Assembly: GCA_947482115.1 (NCBI GenBank)
Contig: CANKII010000005.1
Span: 1 to 64,000 of the forward strand
Direction: 5' to 3'
DNA length: 64,000 nucleotides
Origin: Fibrobacterota bacterium
GTDB lineage: Bacteria; Fibrobacterota; Fibrobacteria; UBA11236
In this document: one piece after another, positions 8,365-20,318 of the stretch
How the letters are laid out: each line of letters starts with the position of its first letter
Numbering within the stretch: the first letter of the stretch is position 1
Program-made: the position numbers and the translations under genes
Notes under the pieces: model-generated
Databases searched by the model: none
Told to the model about the DNA's origin: nothing
What the model saw: only the letters and a program-made list of their open reading frames with translations

Positions 8365-8377
<13 letters not shown>
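7712..8377 (+). CDS. actA: alternative complex III subunit ActA, pentaheme cytochrome c
   Basis: 221 residues with one N-terminal membrane anchor (about 13-37) and five CxxCH heme sites: CRYCH, CMNCH, CMVCH, CLECH and CSTCH. This is the exact heme count of ActA in Rhodothermus-type alternative complex III, the quinol:electron-acceptor oxidoreductase that replaces bc1. Segment YSHKLHAGQLGIDCRYCHFNVERGRHAGVPPTDVCMNCH is family-typical. The protein would sit on the periplasmic face and pass electrons from ActB to ActE. First gene of actABCDEF; overlaps actB by 13 bases. Confidence 0.95.
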
Positions 8378-11466
<3,089 letters not shown>

Positions 11467-11473
11467 GTCAAGG

Positions 11474-12856
11474 ATGACCATGATTCTGCATCGCGACGAC
11501 GATCCCGCAAAGAGACCCATTCTCGTTGAGACGGGTGACTTTCATAAGGTCACCAATATCATTGCCGGGCCGACGGAAGCCAGGTTCAATCTGACGTGGG
11601 CCATCCTGCTCATGCTCACCGGCTCCTTGTTGTGTCTGATGGTCGCCCTCTTCGGGTACTTGTTCTGGGAAGGCATCGGTCTCTGGGGTGTGAACAGCTC
11701 CGTATCTTGGGGCTGGGCCATCGTGAATTTCGTGTGGTGGATCGGTATCGGTCACGCCGGTACGCTCATCTCCGCCATTCTTTTCCTCTTCCGTCAGAAA
11801 TGGCGAACTGCCATTAATCGCTTCTCCGAAGCCATGACCATTTTCGCGGTGATGTGCGCCGGTGTGTTTCCTGCGTTCCACGTTGGTCGCGTCTGGGTCG
11901 TTTATTACATCTTCCCGCTTCCCAATCAAATGCAGGCTTGGCCCAATACGCGCAGCCCGCTTTTCTGGGACGTATTCGCCGTCAGCACCTATTTCACGGT
12001 TTCGGTTTTGTTCTGGTATATGGGACTCATTCCCGACTTGGCCACACTTCGCGATCGCGCCACTACCAAAGTAAAGCAGGCCATACTTGGGATCTTTGCC
12101 GTAGGCTGGCGCGGCTCCGCACGTCACTGGCAGAATTACGAGCGCGCTTATTTGATCCTCGCAGCCATCGCGACACCGCTTGTGCTTTCCGTACACAGTA
12201 TCGTGTCTTTTGACTTCGCAGCCTCCAAGGTTCCGGGCTGGCATACAACCATCTTCCCGCCCTATTTCGTCGCGGGTGCCGTGTTCTCCGGTTTCGCACT
12301 CGTGTCCACGTTGCTGATCGTTGCCCGCGAAGTCTTCGGTCTCAAAGAAGTGGTGCGCATGCATCACCTCGAAAACATGAACAAGTTCATGCTGCTGACG
12401 GGAAGCATCGTGGGTTATGCCTATGCCATGGAATTGTTCATCGCCTGGTATAGCGGAAGCGTCTACGAACGCTTCGCATTTTACCATCGTGCTTTGGGAA
12501 CCTACTGGTGGGCTTACGCCTCCATGGTTTCCTGCAACGTGCTGGTTCCGCAGCTTTTCTGGTTCCGCAGCATTCGCCGCAACATTCCCATCATGTTCAT
12601 CATGACGATTTTCATCAACATTGGAATGTGGTTCGAACGCTTCGTCATCGTGATTACCTTGCACGCATCCTTCCTGCCTTCGTCTTGGGGATATTTCCGG
12701 CCGACTTGGGTGGACATTTTCACCTTCGTGGGAACTTTCGGTTTGTTCGGAACGTTCTTCCTGTTGTTCCTGAAGTTCCTGCCACAATTGGCGATTTCCG
12801 AAGTCAAGGGTGTCATGCCGGAATCCAGTCCCCATCACGGCCATGCGAACCATTAA
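11474..12856 (+). CDS. actC: alternative complex III subunit ActC, NrfD-like quinol-binding membrane protein
   Basis: 460 residues with about ten transmembrane helices of the NrfD/PsrC type. Typical ActC stretches are GINSS-like [41 protein letters not shown], then [36 protein letters not shown] and [21 protein letters not shown]. It forms one of two quinol-binding membrane halves with ActF. The ATG follows the actB stop by 7 bases with CAAGG in front; a second ATG two codons later is possible. Confidence 0.94.
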   Translation: MTMILHRDDDPAKRPILVETGDFHKVTNIIAGPTEARFNLTWAILLMLTGSLLCLMVALFGYLFWEGIGLWGVNSSVSWGWAIVNFVWWIGIGHAGTLISAILFLFRQKWRTAINRFSEAMTIFAVMCAGVFPAFHVGRVWVVYYIFPLPNQMQAWPNTRSPLFWDVFAVSTYFTVSVLFWYMGLIPDLATLRDRATTKVKQAILGIFAVGWRGSARHWQNYERAYLILAAIATPLVLSVHSIVSFDFAASKVPGWHTTIFPPYFVAGAVFSGFALVSTLLIVAREVFGLKEVVRMHHLENMNKFMLLTGSIVGYAYAMELFIAWYSGSVYERFAFYHRALGTYWWAYASMVSCNVLVPQLFWFRSIRRNIPIMFIMTIFINIGMWFERFVIVITLHASFLPSSWGYFRPTWVDIFTFVGTFGLFGTFFLLFLKFLPQLAISEVKGVMPESSPHHGHANH

Positions 12857-12880
12857 GCCGATCGAGGAGCATTGAATCTC

Positions 12881-13444
12881 ATGTCGAATCCAACAAGCCA
12901 TGCACCGAGCGCCCCCAAGCTCTTCGGAATTCTGGCCGAGTTCGGAAGTCCGGCCGATGTGCACAGCGCGGCCAAGAAAATCCGCGACGCCGGATACAAG
13001 AAGTGGGACGTTCATTCCCCCTTCCCCATTCATGGCATTGAAACGGCAATGGGGCTGGGAGATTCCAAGCTGGGTTGGATCGCATTCTTCTGCGCCTGCG
13101 CGGGAGCCTTCGGCGGTTTCAGCATGCAATTCTGGATTCACAAATACGCCTATCCTTTGCTCATCGGCGGCAAGCCGATGATTGCCTATCCCGCTTATGT
13201 GCCTGTGACTTTTGAACCGGGAATTTTGTTCACCGCCTTGGGTTGCATTCTGGGAATGTTGATCCTGAACGGTCTTCCGAGACTTTATCACCCCACGTTC
13301 AAAAGCGAGAACTTCAAAAAGTTTTCCGACAACGGATTCTTCGTCACCATTGAAACGAAGGATCCCCTGTTTAAAAACGTGGAAGCCACCCGTTCGTTCC
13401 TCCAGTCCATCGGGGCCAGGAACATCGAAGTTCTGGAGGATTGA
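12881..13444 (+). CDS. actD: alternative complex III subunit ActD (DUF3341)
   Basis: 187 residues: an N-terminal soluble ferredoxin-like alpha/beta domain (LFGILAEFGSPADVHSAAKKIRDAGYKKWDVHSPFPIHGIE), two central membrane helices (about 67-87 and 105-128) and a C-terminal cytoplasmic tail ending ARNIEVLED. Matches DUF3341/ActD, the small two-helix subunit of alternative complex III. I prefer the ATG at 12881 with GAGGAG 12 bases upstream over the TTG three codons earlier. The end overlaps the Shine-Dalgarno region of actE. Confidence 0.92.
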   Translation: MSNPTSHAPSAPKLFGILAEFGSPADVHSAAKKIRDAGYKKWDVHSPFPIHGIETAMGLGDSKLGWIAFFCACAGAFGGFSMQFWIHKYAYPLLIGGKPMIAYPAYVPVTFEPGILFTALGCILGMLILNGLPRLYHPTFKSENFKKFSDNGFFVTIETKDPLFKNVEATRSFLQSIGARNIEVLED

Positions 13445-13446
13445 CC

Positions 13447-14055
13447 TTGAAGCTCACCATCCGGGCTCTTGTCCCCGCCGCTTTGATCGGTACCGCGCTG
13501 TTGCTCGGCTGCCGCGGACAGGTTTCCCGTGAACCGCCCATGTGGATCAAACATGGCATGGAATTCCAGCCCAAGTATCTCGCCTTTCAGGAAAACGGTT
13601 TCTTCGCCGATGGTCGCAACATGCGCACACCGCCCGCAGGTACCGTGGCACAGGGCCTTCTCAAGGAAGATGACGGCTTCTGGCGCGGCGGCGACTCCGC
13701 CCATCCGATCGCGAAAAATCCGGTTCCCATCACCGACTCGCTTTTGCATCGCGGTCAGGAACGTTTTGATATTTATTGCGCCCCCTGCCATGGTCGGACT
13801 GGTGTGGGGAACGGCATGGTGGTGCAGCGCGGTTTCATGCCGCCTCCAAGTTATTTTGACCCTCGTCTCATGACCATGCCCGACGGCCAGATTTTCCAGA
13901 CCATCTCCAACGGAGTGCGCAACATGCCCTCCTACGGCAAACAAATTCCCGAAGCCGATCGCTGGGCCATTGTGGCCTACGTTCGAGCCTTGCAACGCAG
14001 CCAGAGCGCAACGATGGCCGACGTCCCCGACAGCGCAAAAGCCAACCTGAGGTAG
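13447..14055 (+). CDS. actE: alternative complex III subunit ActE, monoheme cytochrome c lipoprotein
   Basis: 202 residues. The TTG at 13447 is chosen because GGAGG lies 7 bases upstream, while the TTG two codons earlier is too close to it. Lipoprotein signal ends LLLGCRGQ (Cys about 22). Single heme site CAPCH at about 109-113 with GRTGVGNG following, and a possible axial Met in NMPSYGKQIP. ActE carries electrons from the complex towards the oxidase. Family and position in actABCDEF agree. Confidence 0.93.
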   Translation: MKLTIRALVPAALIGTALLLGCRGQVSREPPMWIKHGMEFQPKYLAFQENGFFADGRNMRTPPAGTVAQGLLKEDDGFWRGGDSAHPIAKNPVPITDSLLHRGQERFDIYCAPCHGRTGVGNGMVVQRGFMPPPSYFDPRLMTMPDGQIFQTISNGVRNMPSYGKQIPEADRWAIVAYVRALQRSQSATMADVPDSAKANLR

Positions 14056-14056
14056 C

Positions 14057-15259
14057 ATGGAAATGGTTGAAGCACAGGACATCCTTCGCCTGAACGAGAA
14101 GCTCCAAAAGGGCCGGATCTATTTGTTGGGCGCCGGAATTTTGGGCGCGGTTTTGTGCGCCGTCACCTACTTTCAAAGCAGCCGCAATTTCTTCGCATCC
14201 TACCTGACTGCGTATTGTTTCTTTGCCGCACTCAGTCTCGGCTCCCTGTTTTTCGTCATGGTGCAACATCTCGCGCGTTCCGCTTGGAGCGTTACCGTGC
14301 GCCGCATCGCGGAAACCATGGCCTTCAACAGCGTCATTCTCGCCGTGCTGTTCATTCCCCTCCTGTTCGGTACGCATGATATTTTCACCTGGACGCATGC
14401 CGATATTCGCGCCACGGATCATCTCGTTCAAATCAAATCCGCTTATCTGAATCTTCCCTTCCTGTACATCCGGGCCGCGCTTTACTTCGTCGTGTGGATT
14501 GGACTCTCTTCGTTCTTCCTGATGACTTCACGCAAACAGGATCAAACGCGCGAGGAGTCCCTCACCACCAAAATGGGCCGGGCTGCGGCAGGCGGAATGA
14601 TTCTTTACGCCCTTTCACAAACCTTCTTCGCCTTTGACTGGATGATGTCACTCGACTCCCACTGGTTCTCCACCATGTTCGGGGTTTATTTCTTCGCCGG
14701 ATCCATCGTGGCCACCTACGCTTCGCTCATCATCATTTCCACGGTTCTCAAGGCCACGGGGCATGTAAGCAAATCCGTCAATGTCGAACACTATCACGAC
14801 ATGGGCAAACTGTTGTTCGGCCACAATGTTTTCTGGACCTATATCGCCTTCAGCCAGTTCTTCCTGATCTGGTACGCCAACATTCCCGAAGAAGTGACCT
14901 TCTTCGAGGCCCGCTCCATCGGTTCGTGGAAAATCATCAGCCTGCTTCTCCCGTGGTGTCACTTCGCCATTCCATTCCTCTATCTCATGTCGCATAATGT
15001 AAAGCGCAACCGCCCCGCGCTGACCCTTGGTGCCACATGGCTCCTGACCATGTGCCTCATCGACATTTACTGGATCATCCAGCCGAATTTTTATCCGGCC
15101 GGCGCCCATTTCGGATTGGCCGACATCGCCGCGTTCGTTGCCATCGGCGGTTTCTGCGGATTCTTCTTCCTTCGCAATCTCGGACAGGCGAGCCTGGTTG
15201 CCACCGGCGATCCGCGTCTGGAGCAATGCCTTTCCTATGACAATGGAATTCCGGAATGA
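14057..15259 (+). CDS. actF: alternative complex III subunit ActF, NrfD-like membrane protein
   Basis: 400 residues, about ten membrane helices, ActC paralogue. Typical features: an N-terminal helix GAGILGAVLCAVTYFQ, TFFAFDWMMSLDSHWFSTMFGVYFFAG in the middle and YHDMGKLLFGHNVFWTYIAFSQFFLIWYANIPEE, which is diagnostic of ActF. Forms the second membrane half of the complex. One base separates it from actE and its 3' end overlaps the next small gene by 4 bases. Confidence 0.94.
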   Translation: MEMVEAQDILRLNEKLQKGRIYLLGAGILGAVLCAVTYFQSSRNFFASYLTAYCFFAALSLGSLFFVMVQHLARSAWSVTVRRIAETMAFNSVILAVLFIPLLFGTHDIFTWTHADIRATDHLVQIKSAYLNLPFLYIRAALYFVVWIGLSSFFLMTSRKQDQTREESLTTKMGRAAAGGMILYALSQTFFAFDWMMSLDSHWFSTMFGVYFFAGSIVATYASLIIISTVLKATGHVSKSVNVEHYHDMGKLLFGHNVFWTYIAFSQFFLIWYANIPEEVTFFEARSIGSWKIISLLLPWCHFAIPFLYLMSHNVKRNRPALTLGATWLLTMCLIDIYWIIQPNFYPAGAHFGLADIAAFVAIGGFCGFFFLRNLGQASLVATGDPRLEQCLSYDNGIPE

Positions 15260-15462
15260 GCGCGTACGTTTCCCATGGCGCAAGTGCAGGTCACGAAAAG
15301 GATCTCGGTTTTGGCCGGGTGTTCTGGATCCTTCCCCTCAGCGTGGTTCTTTTGCTGGCCTATGTGGCCATTTGCTGGTTCGGCGCGAAATCCTCGCTGA
15401 AAAACGAAATGTCGCGTAAAGAAATTCAAACGGTTGACGGCAACAACGGGACTTCACCATGA
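15256..15462 (+). CDS. small single-span membrane protein in ACIII-oxidase cluster (paralogue 1)
   Basis: 68 residues: short His/Gly-rich head (SHGASAGHEKD), one membrane helix (WILPLSVVLLLAYVAICWFG) and a basic KSSLKNEMSRKE tail. Strikingly similar to the next gene in helix and juxtamembrane region, so the two arose by tandem duplication. Start overlaps the actF stop (ATGA) and the end overlaps the next start. Likely an accessory subunit or assembly factor of complex III or the oxidase; the family has no name I can give. Confidence 0.75.
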   Translation: MSAYVSHGASAGHEKDLGFGRVFWILPLSVVLLLAYVAICWFGAKSSLKNEMSRKEIQTVDGNNGTSP

Positions 15463-15794
15463 GCGGACATTCTTCCCACGGCCCCGGCCACGAAACCACC
15501 GACGTCACTTTCAATCAGGGAATCTGGCTCATTCCATTGAGCATGATTCTTTTGCTCACCTATGTACTGGTGTGTTTGTTTGGAGCCACCTCTTCCCTTT
15601 CGCGTGAAATGGCTCGCAAACAAACCATGGGTGCGGAGGTTGGCCACGCGCAGCTCACGGGACTCCGTGAACACGAGGATTCCACCATGCACGAATACGG
15701 CTGGATGGACAAGGACAAGGGCACGGTTAAAATTCCCATTGAACACGCCATGGAAATGATGGCCAAAGAAGCGGCCCAGACAAAAGCTCCCTAA
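15459..15794 (+). CDS. small single-span membrane protein with YGW-IPIEHAM motif (paralogue 2)
   Basis: 111 residues. Head HSSHGPGHETTD, helix LIPLSMILLLTYVLVCLFG and SSLSREMARK match paralogue 1; it adds a C-terminal periplasmic or cytoplasmic segment EYGWMDKDKGTVKIPIEHAMEMMAKE. The pattern YGW-D-x-G-x-x-IPI-x-x-AM is one I know from small uncharacterised proteins next to sco genes in other phyla with caa3 oxidases. Located between actF and sco, it is probably an oxidase assembly or supercomplex component. Function is inference. Confidence 0.75.
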   Translation: MSGHSSHGPGHETTDVTFNQGIWLIPLSMILLLTYVLVCLFGATSSLSREMARKQTMGAEVGHAQLTGLREHEDSTMHEYGWMDKDKGTVKIPIEHAMEMMAKEAAQTKAP

Positions 15795-15801
15795 TTTTAT
15801 T

Positions 15802-16614
15802 GTGCGCATTCTCCTCTTTGTTCTAGTCCTGGTCGGAATTTCAAAAACATCGTTGTGGGCAGCCCCTTTGCCTTTGGCCCTGGCGGACGCAGGAATTGAA
15901 GAACGCCTTGGCGCTGTTGTCGATCGCACGCTCACTTTCAAAGATGAAACCGGAAAAGATGTCGCTTTAAACGATTATTTGTCGCGTGGAAAACCCATCC
16001 TGCTGAACTTCGCTTATTTCCATTGCCCGATGCTGTGCGGTTTGGTGCAGGATGGCATGGTCAAGGGACTCAAGTCCATGGATTGGGTTCCGGGAAAGAA
16101 CTATGAGGTTCTCACCGTCAGCATGGATACGCGTGAAGGCCCTCAAGAAGCGAAACCGGTCAAGGATCATTTGCTTTCAGTATTGGGAAAACCCGGCGCC
16201 GAGGCGGGATGGCATGTTTTGACCGGAGATCGCAAGGCAGTGGAATCCCTCGCTTCCACCGTCGGATTCAAATTCAACTATTTGCCCGACAGAAATGAGT
16301 TTGCCCACGGGGCCGGATTGATTTTTTTAAGCCCGGAAGGCAAAGTTTCACGCTATCTTTACGGCGTCGAATTTTCCCGGAAAGATTTGCGACTTGCCCT
16401 GCTCGACGCTTCGGAGGGCCGGTCGCTTTCACTCGGGGACAAACTGACAATGTTTTGCTACAAGTACGATGCCAATTCCAAAGGTTACGTGCTTTTCGCG
16501 CAGAACTTCATGAAAGCGGGCGGGGTACTTATCATGGCCCTGCTGGGATTTCTCCTGATCACGATGTGGCGTGGGGAGATGAGGCGTAAACGAATGTCCT
16601 TGGCCGGAAAATAA
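15802..16614 (+). CDS. sco: SCO1/SenC-family copper chaperone
   Basis: 270 residues, GTG start. Signal peptide about 1-20, thioredoxin-like domain with the copper motif CPMLC (in FAYFHCPMLCGLVQDGM) and the conserved third ligand His in NEFAHGAGLIFL. Unusually it has a C-terminal membrane helix (GGVLIMALLGFLLITMWRGEMRRKR), so it would be anchored at the C terminus, as seen in several ACIII-linked Sco proteins. Delivers copper to the CuA site of CoxB, which starts 8 bases downstream. Confidence 0.92.
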   Translation: MRILLFVLVLVGISKTSLWAAPLPLALADAGIEERLGAVVDRTLTFKDETGKDVALNDYLSRGKPILLNFAYFHCPMLCGLVQDGMVKGLKSMDWVPGKNYEVLTVSMDTREGPQEAKPVKDHLLSVLGKPGAEAGWHVLTGDRKAVESLASTVGFKFNYLPDRNEFAHGAGLIFLSPEGKVSRYLYGVEFSRKDLRLALLDASEGRSLSLGDKLTMFCYKYDANSKGYVLFAQNFMKAGGVLIMALLGFLLITMWRGEMRRKRMSLAGK

Positions 16615-16621
16615 GGGATTT

Positions 16622-17566
16622 ATGGACACTACAAAATCAGTATGGCTCCCGGAACAAGCCTCCACCTTCGCCAACAGCGTGGACTGGGCTTTCAACCTTT
16701 ATCTGTGGATCTCGGTGGCGTTCTTCGCGATCATCGTCGTCCTGATCGCGTATTTCGTGGTCAAGTACGCCCGCAAGCGTCCCGATCAGCTGGCCACGGC
16801 GCAAATCGTTCACAATACCTTCCTCGAAACCACATGGACGGCCATTCCACTGATCATCGTCATGGCGCTGTTCGTCGTCGGCATGAAGGGCTACTGGAAC
16901 ATGCGCGTGGCGCCCTCCAATGCCATGCAAGTGGATGTCACCGGACGCAAGTGGGCCTGGAGCTTCGATTATCCGAAGGAAGGCGTCAGCACCGATACCC
17001 TGGTGGTGCCCGTGCACCAACCCGTGCGCTTGCGCATGACCAGCACGGATGTCATTCACTCTTTCTTCATTCCGGCTTTCCGAACCAAGGCGGACGTGAT
17101 TCCCGGACGGTATCACAGTCTCTGGTTTGAAGCCACCAAGACCGGCGTCTTCCAGGTATTCTGCACCCAATATTGCGGCACCAACCACTCCTACATGTGG
17201 ACGGCGGTGAAGGTCGTCACTCCGGATGAATTCCAGGCATGGGTTGCTGCTGCTGCGGATCCTTCGAAAGGAAAAACCCCTGCGGAATTCGGAGAGATTC
17301 TTTATTCCCAGAAAGGTTGTGTTGCCTGTCATACCGTGGACGGCAGCACGGGCATTGGCCCGACCTGGAAGGGCATCTGGGGCATCTCGGTTCCCCTTGA
17401 AGATGGGCGCAGCGTCACGGTTGACGAAGCCTATGTGAAAAAATCCATGAATGAACCCGCCACCGACGTGGTGAAGGGCTTCCAACCGATTATGCCACCC
17501 TTCCAAGGCGTTCTTTCCGACAAGGAAGAAGACGCATTGGTCGCCTACATTCAGTCCTTGAAGTAA
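16622..17566 (+). CDS. coxB: cytochrome c oxidase subunit II with fused cytochrome c domain
   Basis: 314 residues. Two membrane helices (about 24-50 and 67-88), a cupredoxin domain with CuA ligands in [12 protein letters not shown] plus an upstream His in [11 protein letters not shown], and a C-terminal cytochrome c domain with CVACH and a likely axial Met in QPIMPPF. The fused heme domain marks a caa3-type oxidase that accepts electrons directly from ActE or a small cytochrome. No lipobox is visible. Order coxB-coxA-coxC-coxD is standard. Confidence 0.96.
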   Translation: MDTTKSVWLPEQASTFANSVDWAFNLYLWISVAFFAIIVVLIAYFVVKYARKRPDQLATAQIVHNTFLETTWTAIPLIIVMALFVVGMKGYWNMRVAPSNAMQVDVTGRKWAWSFDYPKEGVSTDTLVVPVHQPVRLRMTSTDVIHSFFIPAFRTKADVIPGRYHSLWFEATKTGVFQVFCTQYCGTNHSYMWTAVKVVTPDEFQAWVAAAADPSKGKTPAEFGEILYSQKGCVACHTVDGSTGIGPTWKGIWGISVPLEDGRSVTVDEAYVKKSMNEPATDVVKGFQPIMPPFQGVLSDKEEDALVAYIQSLK

Positions 17567-17597
17567 AGTTCGAACTTCTGGAAAAGCGGGAAAAAAC

Positions 17598-19202
17598 ATG
17601 ACTGCCCATGTACACGACAACATCAATTATCTGAAGACCTCGAAGGGTCTGAAGTCCTGGCTCACGACCGTGGATCACAAGCGCATCGGTCTGATGTATC
17701 TGGCTTCCATTCTGGTCTTCTTCATCACCGGTGGTTTGTACGCCCTGCTGTTCCGTCTGGAACTGTGGACGCCGAACAAGGATTTCCTTTCGGTGGATCA
17801 GTACAACAACTTCTTCACCATGCACGGCGTCATCATGGTGTTTCTTGTGGTCGTTCCCGGAATTCCCGGTGCGCTTGGGAACTTCGTGTTGCCACTGCAA
17901 ATCGGGGCCAAGGATCTCGCCTTTCCGAAATTGAATCTCACCAGCCTTTACCTGTACTGGTTGGGCGCGATTCTCGCCGTCATTTCCCTGCTGGCCGGTC
18001 ATGCGGATTCCGGATGGACGTTTTACGCGCCCTATTCCCTTTCCAAGAACCCCGCTGTCATGTGGATGCTTACCGCCGCCTTCCTGCTCGGTTTCTCCTC
18101 CATTCTCACCGGTCTGAATTTCATCGTCACCATTCATAAAATGCGCGCCCCCGGCATGACGTGGTTCCGCATGCCTTTGTTCATCTGGGCCTTGTACGCC
18201 ACCGCGATCATGCAGGTTTTCGCGACACCTGTTTTGGGAATCACTTTGATTCTGATGCTTGTCGAAAACTTCTTCCACATCGGAATCTTCGACCCGGCCC
18301 TGGGCGGCGACCCGATTCTGATGCAGCACTTTTTCTGGTTCTATTCCCATCCGGCGGTGTATATCATCGTGGTTCCGGCTTTCGGCATCGCCTCGGAACT
18401 GATAGCGACCTTCTCCAAGAAGGAAATTTTCGGTTACAAGTTCATCGCCTTCTCTTCGGTGGCCATCACCGTGATTGGATTCCTGGTCTGGGGTCATCAC
18501 ATGTTCGTGGCCGGTCAATCCGAAGTGGCCGACACCATCTTCTCCTTCCTGACCTTCTTCACGGCCATTCCCTCGGCCATCAAGGTTTTCAACTGGACCA
18601 CGACCCTCTACAAGGGTTCCATCGAGTTGCGCACCCCGATGCTGTATGGATTGCAGGTGCTGTTCAACTTCACCATCGGCGGTCTCACGGGAATCATTCT
18701 CGCCATCCTTTCGGTGGACATTCATCTGCATGACACCTATTTCGTGGTCTCCCACTTCCATTATGTGGCCATGGGTACGACCATGATCGCCTTCATAGGC
18801 GGCATCCATTACTGGTGGCCCAAGATGACGGGACGCATGTATAACGAAGTCGTTGGCAAGTTCGCCAGCCTTCTGGTGTTCGTCGGCTTCAACACCGTGT
18901 TCTTCCCGCAGCTCATCATGGGTTCGCAGGGCAGCCCGCGTCGCTACTACCACTACCTGCCGGACTTCCAGATTTTCCACCAGATTTCCACCATCGGCAT
19001 CATTATTCTGGCCGTTGGCCTGTTCACGGCATTGATTAATCTGCTGATGTCCTTGCGTCGTGCACCCGATGCCCCGCAAAATCCCTGGGGTGCCCGCACT
19101 CTGGAATGGGAATTTGCGGAAACACCGCCGGTGCTGTTTAACTTCAAAGAAACGCCCGTGGTCACTCATGGCCCGTATGAATTCGCCAAGGAAGGTGCGT
19201 AA
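17598..19202 (+). CDS. coxA: cytochrome c oxidase subunit I, A2-type heme-copper oxidase
   Basis: 534 residues, 12 or more membrane helices. Heme and CuB ligands are present: the TM2 His in [23 protein letters not shown] and the HFHYV pair. The usual HPEVY glutamate of the D-channel is replaced: YSHPAVY is the YSHPxV signature of A2-subfamily oxidases such as Rhodothermus caa3. This makes it a proton-pumping terminal oxidase reducing O2 with cytochrome c electrons. GCGGGAAAAAAC before the ATG gives only a weak ribosome site. Overlaps coxC by one base. Confidence 0.97.
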   Translation: MTAHVHDNINYLKTSKGLKSWLTTVDHKRIGLMYLASILVFFITGGLYALLFRLELWTPNKDFLSVDQYNNFFTMHGVIMVFLVVVPGIPGALGNFVLPLQIGAKDLAFPKLNLTSLYLYWLGAILAVISLLAGHADSGWTFYAPYSLSKNPAVMWMLTAAFLLGFSSILTGLNFIVTIHKMRAPGMTWFRMPLFIWALYATAIMQVFATPVLGITLILMLVENFFHIGIFDPALGGDPILMQHFFWFYSHPAVYIIVVPAFGIASELIATFSKKEIFGYKFIAFSSVAITVIGFLVWGHHMFVAGQSEVADTIFSFLTFFTAIPSAIKVFNWTTTLYKGSIELRTPMLYGLQVLFNFTIGGLTGIILAILSVDIHLHDTYFVVSHFHYVAMGTTMIAFIGGIHYWWPKMTGRMYNEVVGKFASLLVFVGFNTVFFPQLIMGSQGSPRRYYHYLPDFQIFHQISTIGIIILAVGLFTALINLLMSLRRAPDAPQNPWGARTLEWEFAETPPVLFNFKETPVVTHGPYEFAKEGA

Positions 19203-19849
19203 TGGCCTCCACCACTTTACAAGAACACGAAGTCGCCCATCATTTCGACGACCTCGAGCAGGAATTTGAATCACAGAAATTCGGAATGTGGCTTTTCATG
19301 GCTTCCGAAATCATGATGTTCGGAGCCCTGCTCGTCGGCGGACTCTTCCTCCTCTATCTGCATCCGGATGCCTTCGCGGAATCCCGTCCTCATCTGGACT
19401 GGCGTTTGGGCGCGCTCAACACCTTCTTCCTGCTCACCGGCGGATTTACCATGGCGCGAGCTGCGGGATTCGCCCAACAGCGGGAACAGGGCAAGGTTCG
19501 CACAAACTTGATTCTGAGCCTGTTGCTGGCCTGCGGATTCCTCGTGGTCAAGACCATCGAGTACAAGGCCAAGTTCCATCACGGACTGCTTCCGGGCCAT
19601 GCATTTCACGGCGAAGGGTTCACCAGTCTGCATGCGCATATCTTCTTCGGGTATTACTTCGTTGCCACCGGTTTGCATGCCCTGCACGTTCTGATCGGCA
19701 TGGGGTTGATGATTTGGTGCCTCAAAGTCTCCAAGCGGGTCCAGTTTACACGGGACTATTACACTCCGGTGGAATTCGCGGGAATGTACTGGGCTCTGGT
19801 GGACCTTGTATGGGTTTTTCTCTTTCCTTTGCTTTACTTGGTGGGGTGA
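19202..19849 (+). CDS. coxC: cytochrome c oxidase subunit III
   Basis: 215 residues, five to six membrane helices of the shorter bacterial subunit III form. FGMWLFMASEIMMFGALLVGGLF, the LTGGFTMARAAGFAQQ stretch, SLHAHIFFGYYFVATGLHALHVLIGMG and GMYWALVDLVWVFLFPLLYL are classic subunit III sequences. The start ATG shares one base with the coxA stop. Confidence 0.95.
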   Translation: MASTTLQEHEVAHHFDDLEQEFESQKFGMWLFMASEIMMFGALLVGGLFLLYLHPDAFAESRPHLDWRLGALNTFFLLTGGFTMARAAGFAQQREQGKVRTNLILSLLLACGFLVVKTIEYKAKFHHGLLPGHAFHGEGFTSLHAHIFFGYYFVATGLHALHVLIGMGLMIWCLKVSKRVQFTRDYYTPVEFAGMYWALVDLVWVFLFPLLYLVG

Positions 19850-19852
19850 TAT

Positions 19853-20272
19853 ATGGAACACGGACACGATTACCAACCCGGCCACACTTATAACTTCCAG
19901 ATTCTGGGAAGGGTTTATGCGGGACTGCTCGTCCTTGCGGCACTCATGATCGGCTTTTTCCTGATGCCCATCGAGCGCCTGCCCATTGACTGGCTGGATT
20001 TGCATCTCATCAAACGCCTGTTGATTCTGGCCGATGCAATCACCATGGTCGGCATCATCGCCGGATTTCTCATGGGCCTGAAGTACGAGAAGACCAAGCT
20101 GAACGCGGTGATCTTCCTGTCGAACTTTGCCTTTCTGACGATCTTCCTGCTCTTCGTGATGGCGGATATCGGCATGCGTGGTGCGATGGACCCCAGCTTC
20201 ACCAAGCAGCTCAACTGGAAGTCTCCGGTCACCGAGGAAAACAACAAGATGCAGGAAGCCCCCGCACCTTAA
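19853..20272 (+). CDS. coxD: cytochrome c oxidase subunit IV-like protein
   Basis: 139 residues. Three membrane helices in the order expected for prokaryotic subunit IV (COX4_pro): GRVYAGLLVLAALMIGFFL, HLIKRLLILADAITMVGIIAGFLMG and LSNFAFLTIFLLFVMADIG. Ends with a polar EENNKMQEAPAP tail. Three bases after coxC and last gene of the oxidase operon; a terminator follows about 65 bases downstream. Confidence 0.88.
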   Translation: MEHGHDYQPGHTYNFQILGRVYAGLLVLAALMIGFFLMPIERLPIDWLDLHLIKRLLILADAITMVGIIAGFLMGLKYEKTKLNAVIFLSNFAFLTIFLLFVMADIGMRGAMDPSFTKQLNWKSPVTEENNKMQEAPAP

Positions 20273-20280
20273 TGGTTCGA

Positions 20281-20300
20281 CGGATTCGACGGGCTCACCG
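20281..20300. repeat. short palindromic repeat, loop TTCGACGGGCTCA
   Basis: CGG-A-TTCGACGGGCTCA-CCG after coxD. The loop is one base from the TTCGACAGGCTCA loop near purK. The stem is only 3 bases, so membership of the family is tentative. Confidence 0.35.
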
Positions 20301-20318
20301 CAGGCAAACTCACCAACC

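Noticed and set aside
11468-13291. 607-codon minus-strand ORF opposite actC-actD
   Set aside because: Antisense shadow: composition is His/Gly/Glu-rich with no domain, exactly mirroring codon bias of the well supported act genes.
17490-19274. 594-codon minus-strand ORF opposite coxB-coxA
   Set aside because: Shadow of the coxA reading frame; no recognisable motifs, while coxA is certain.
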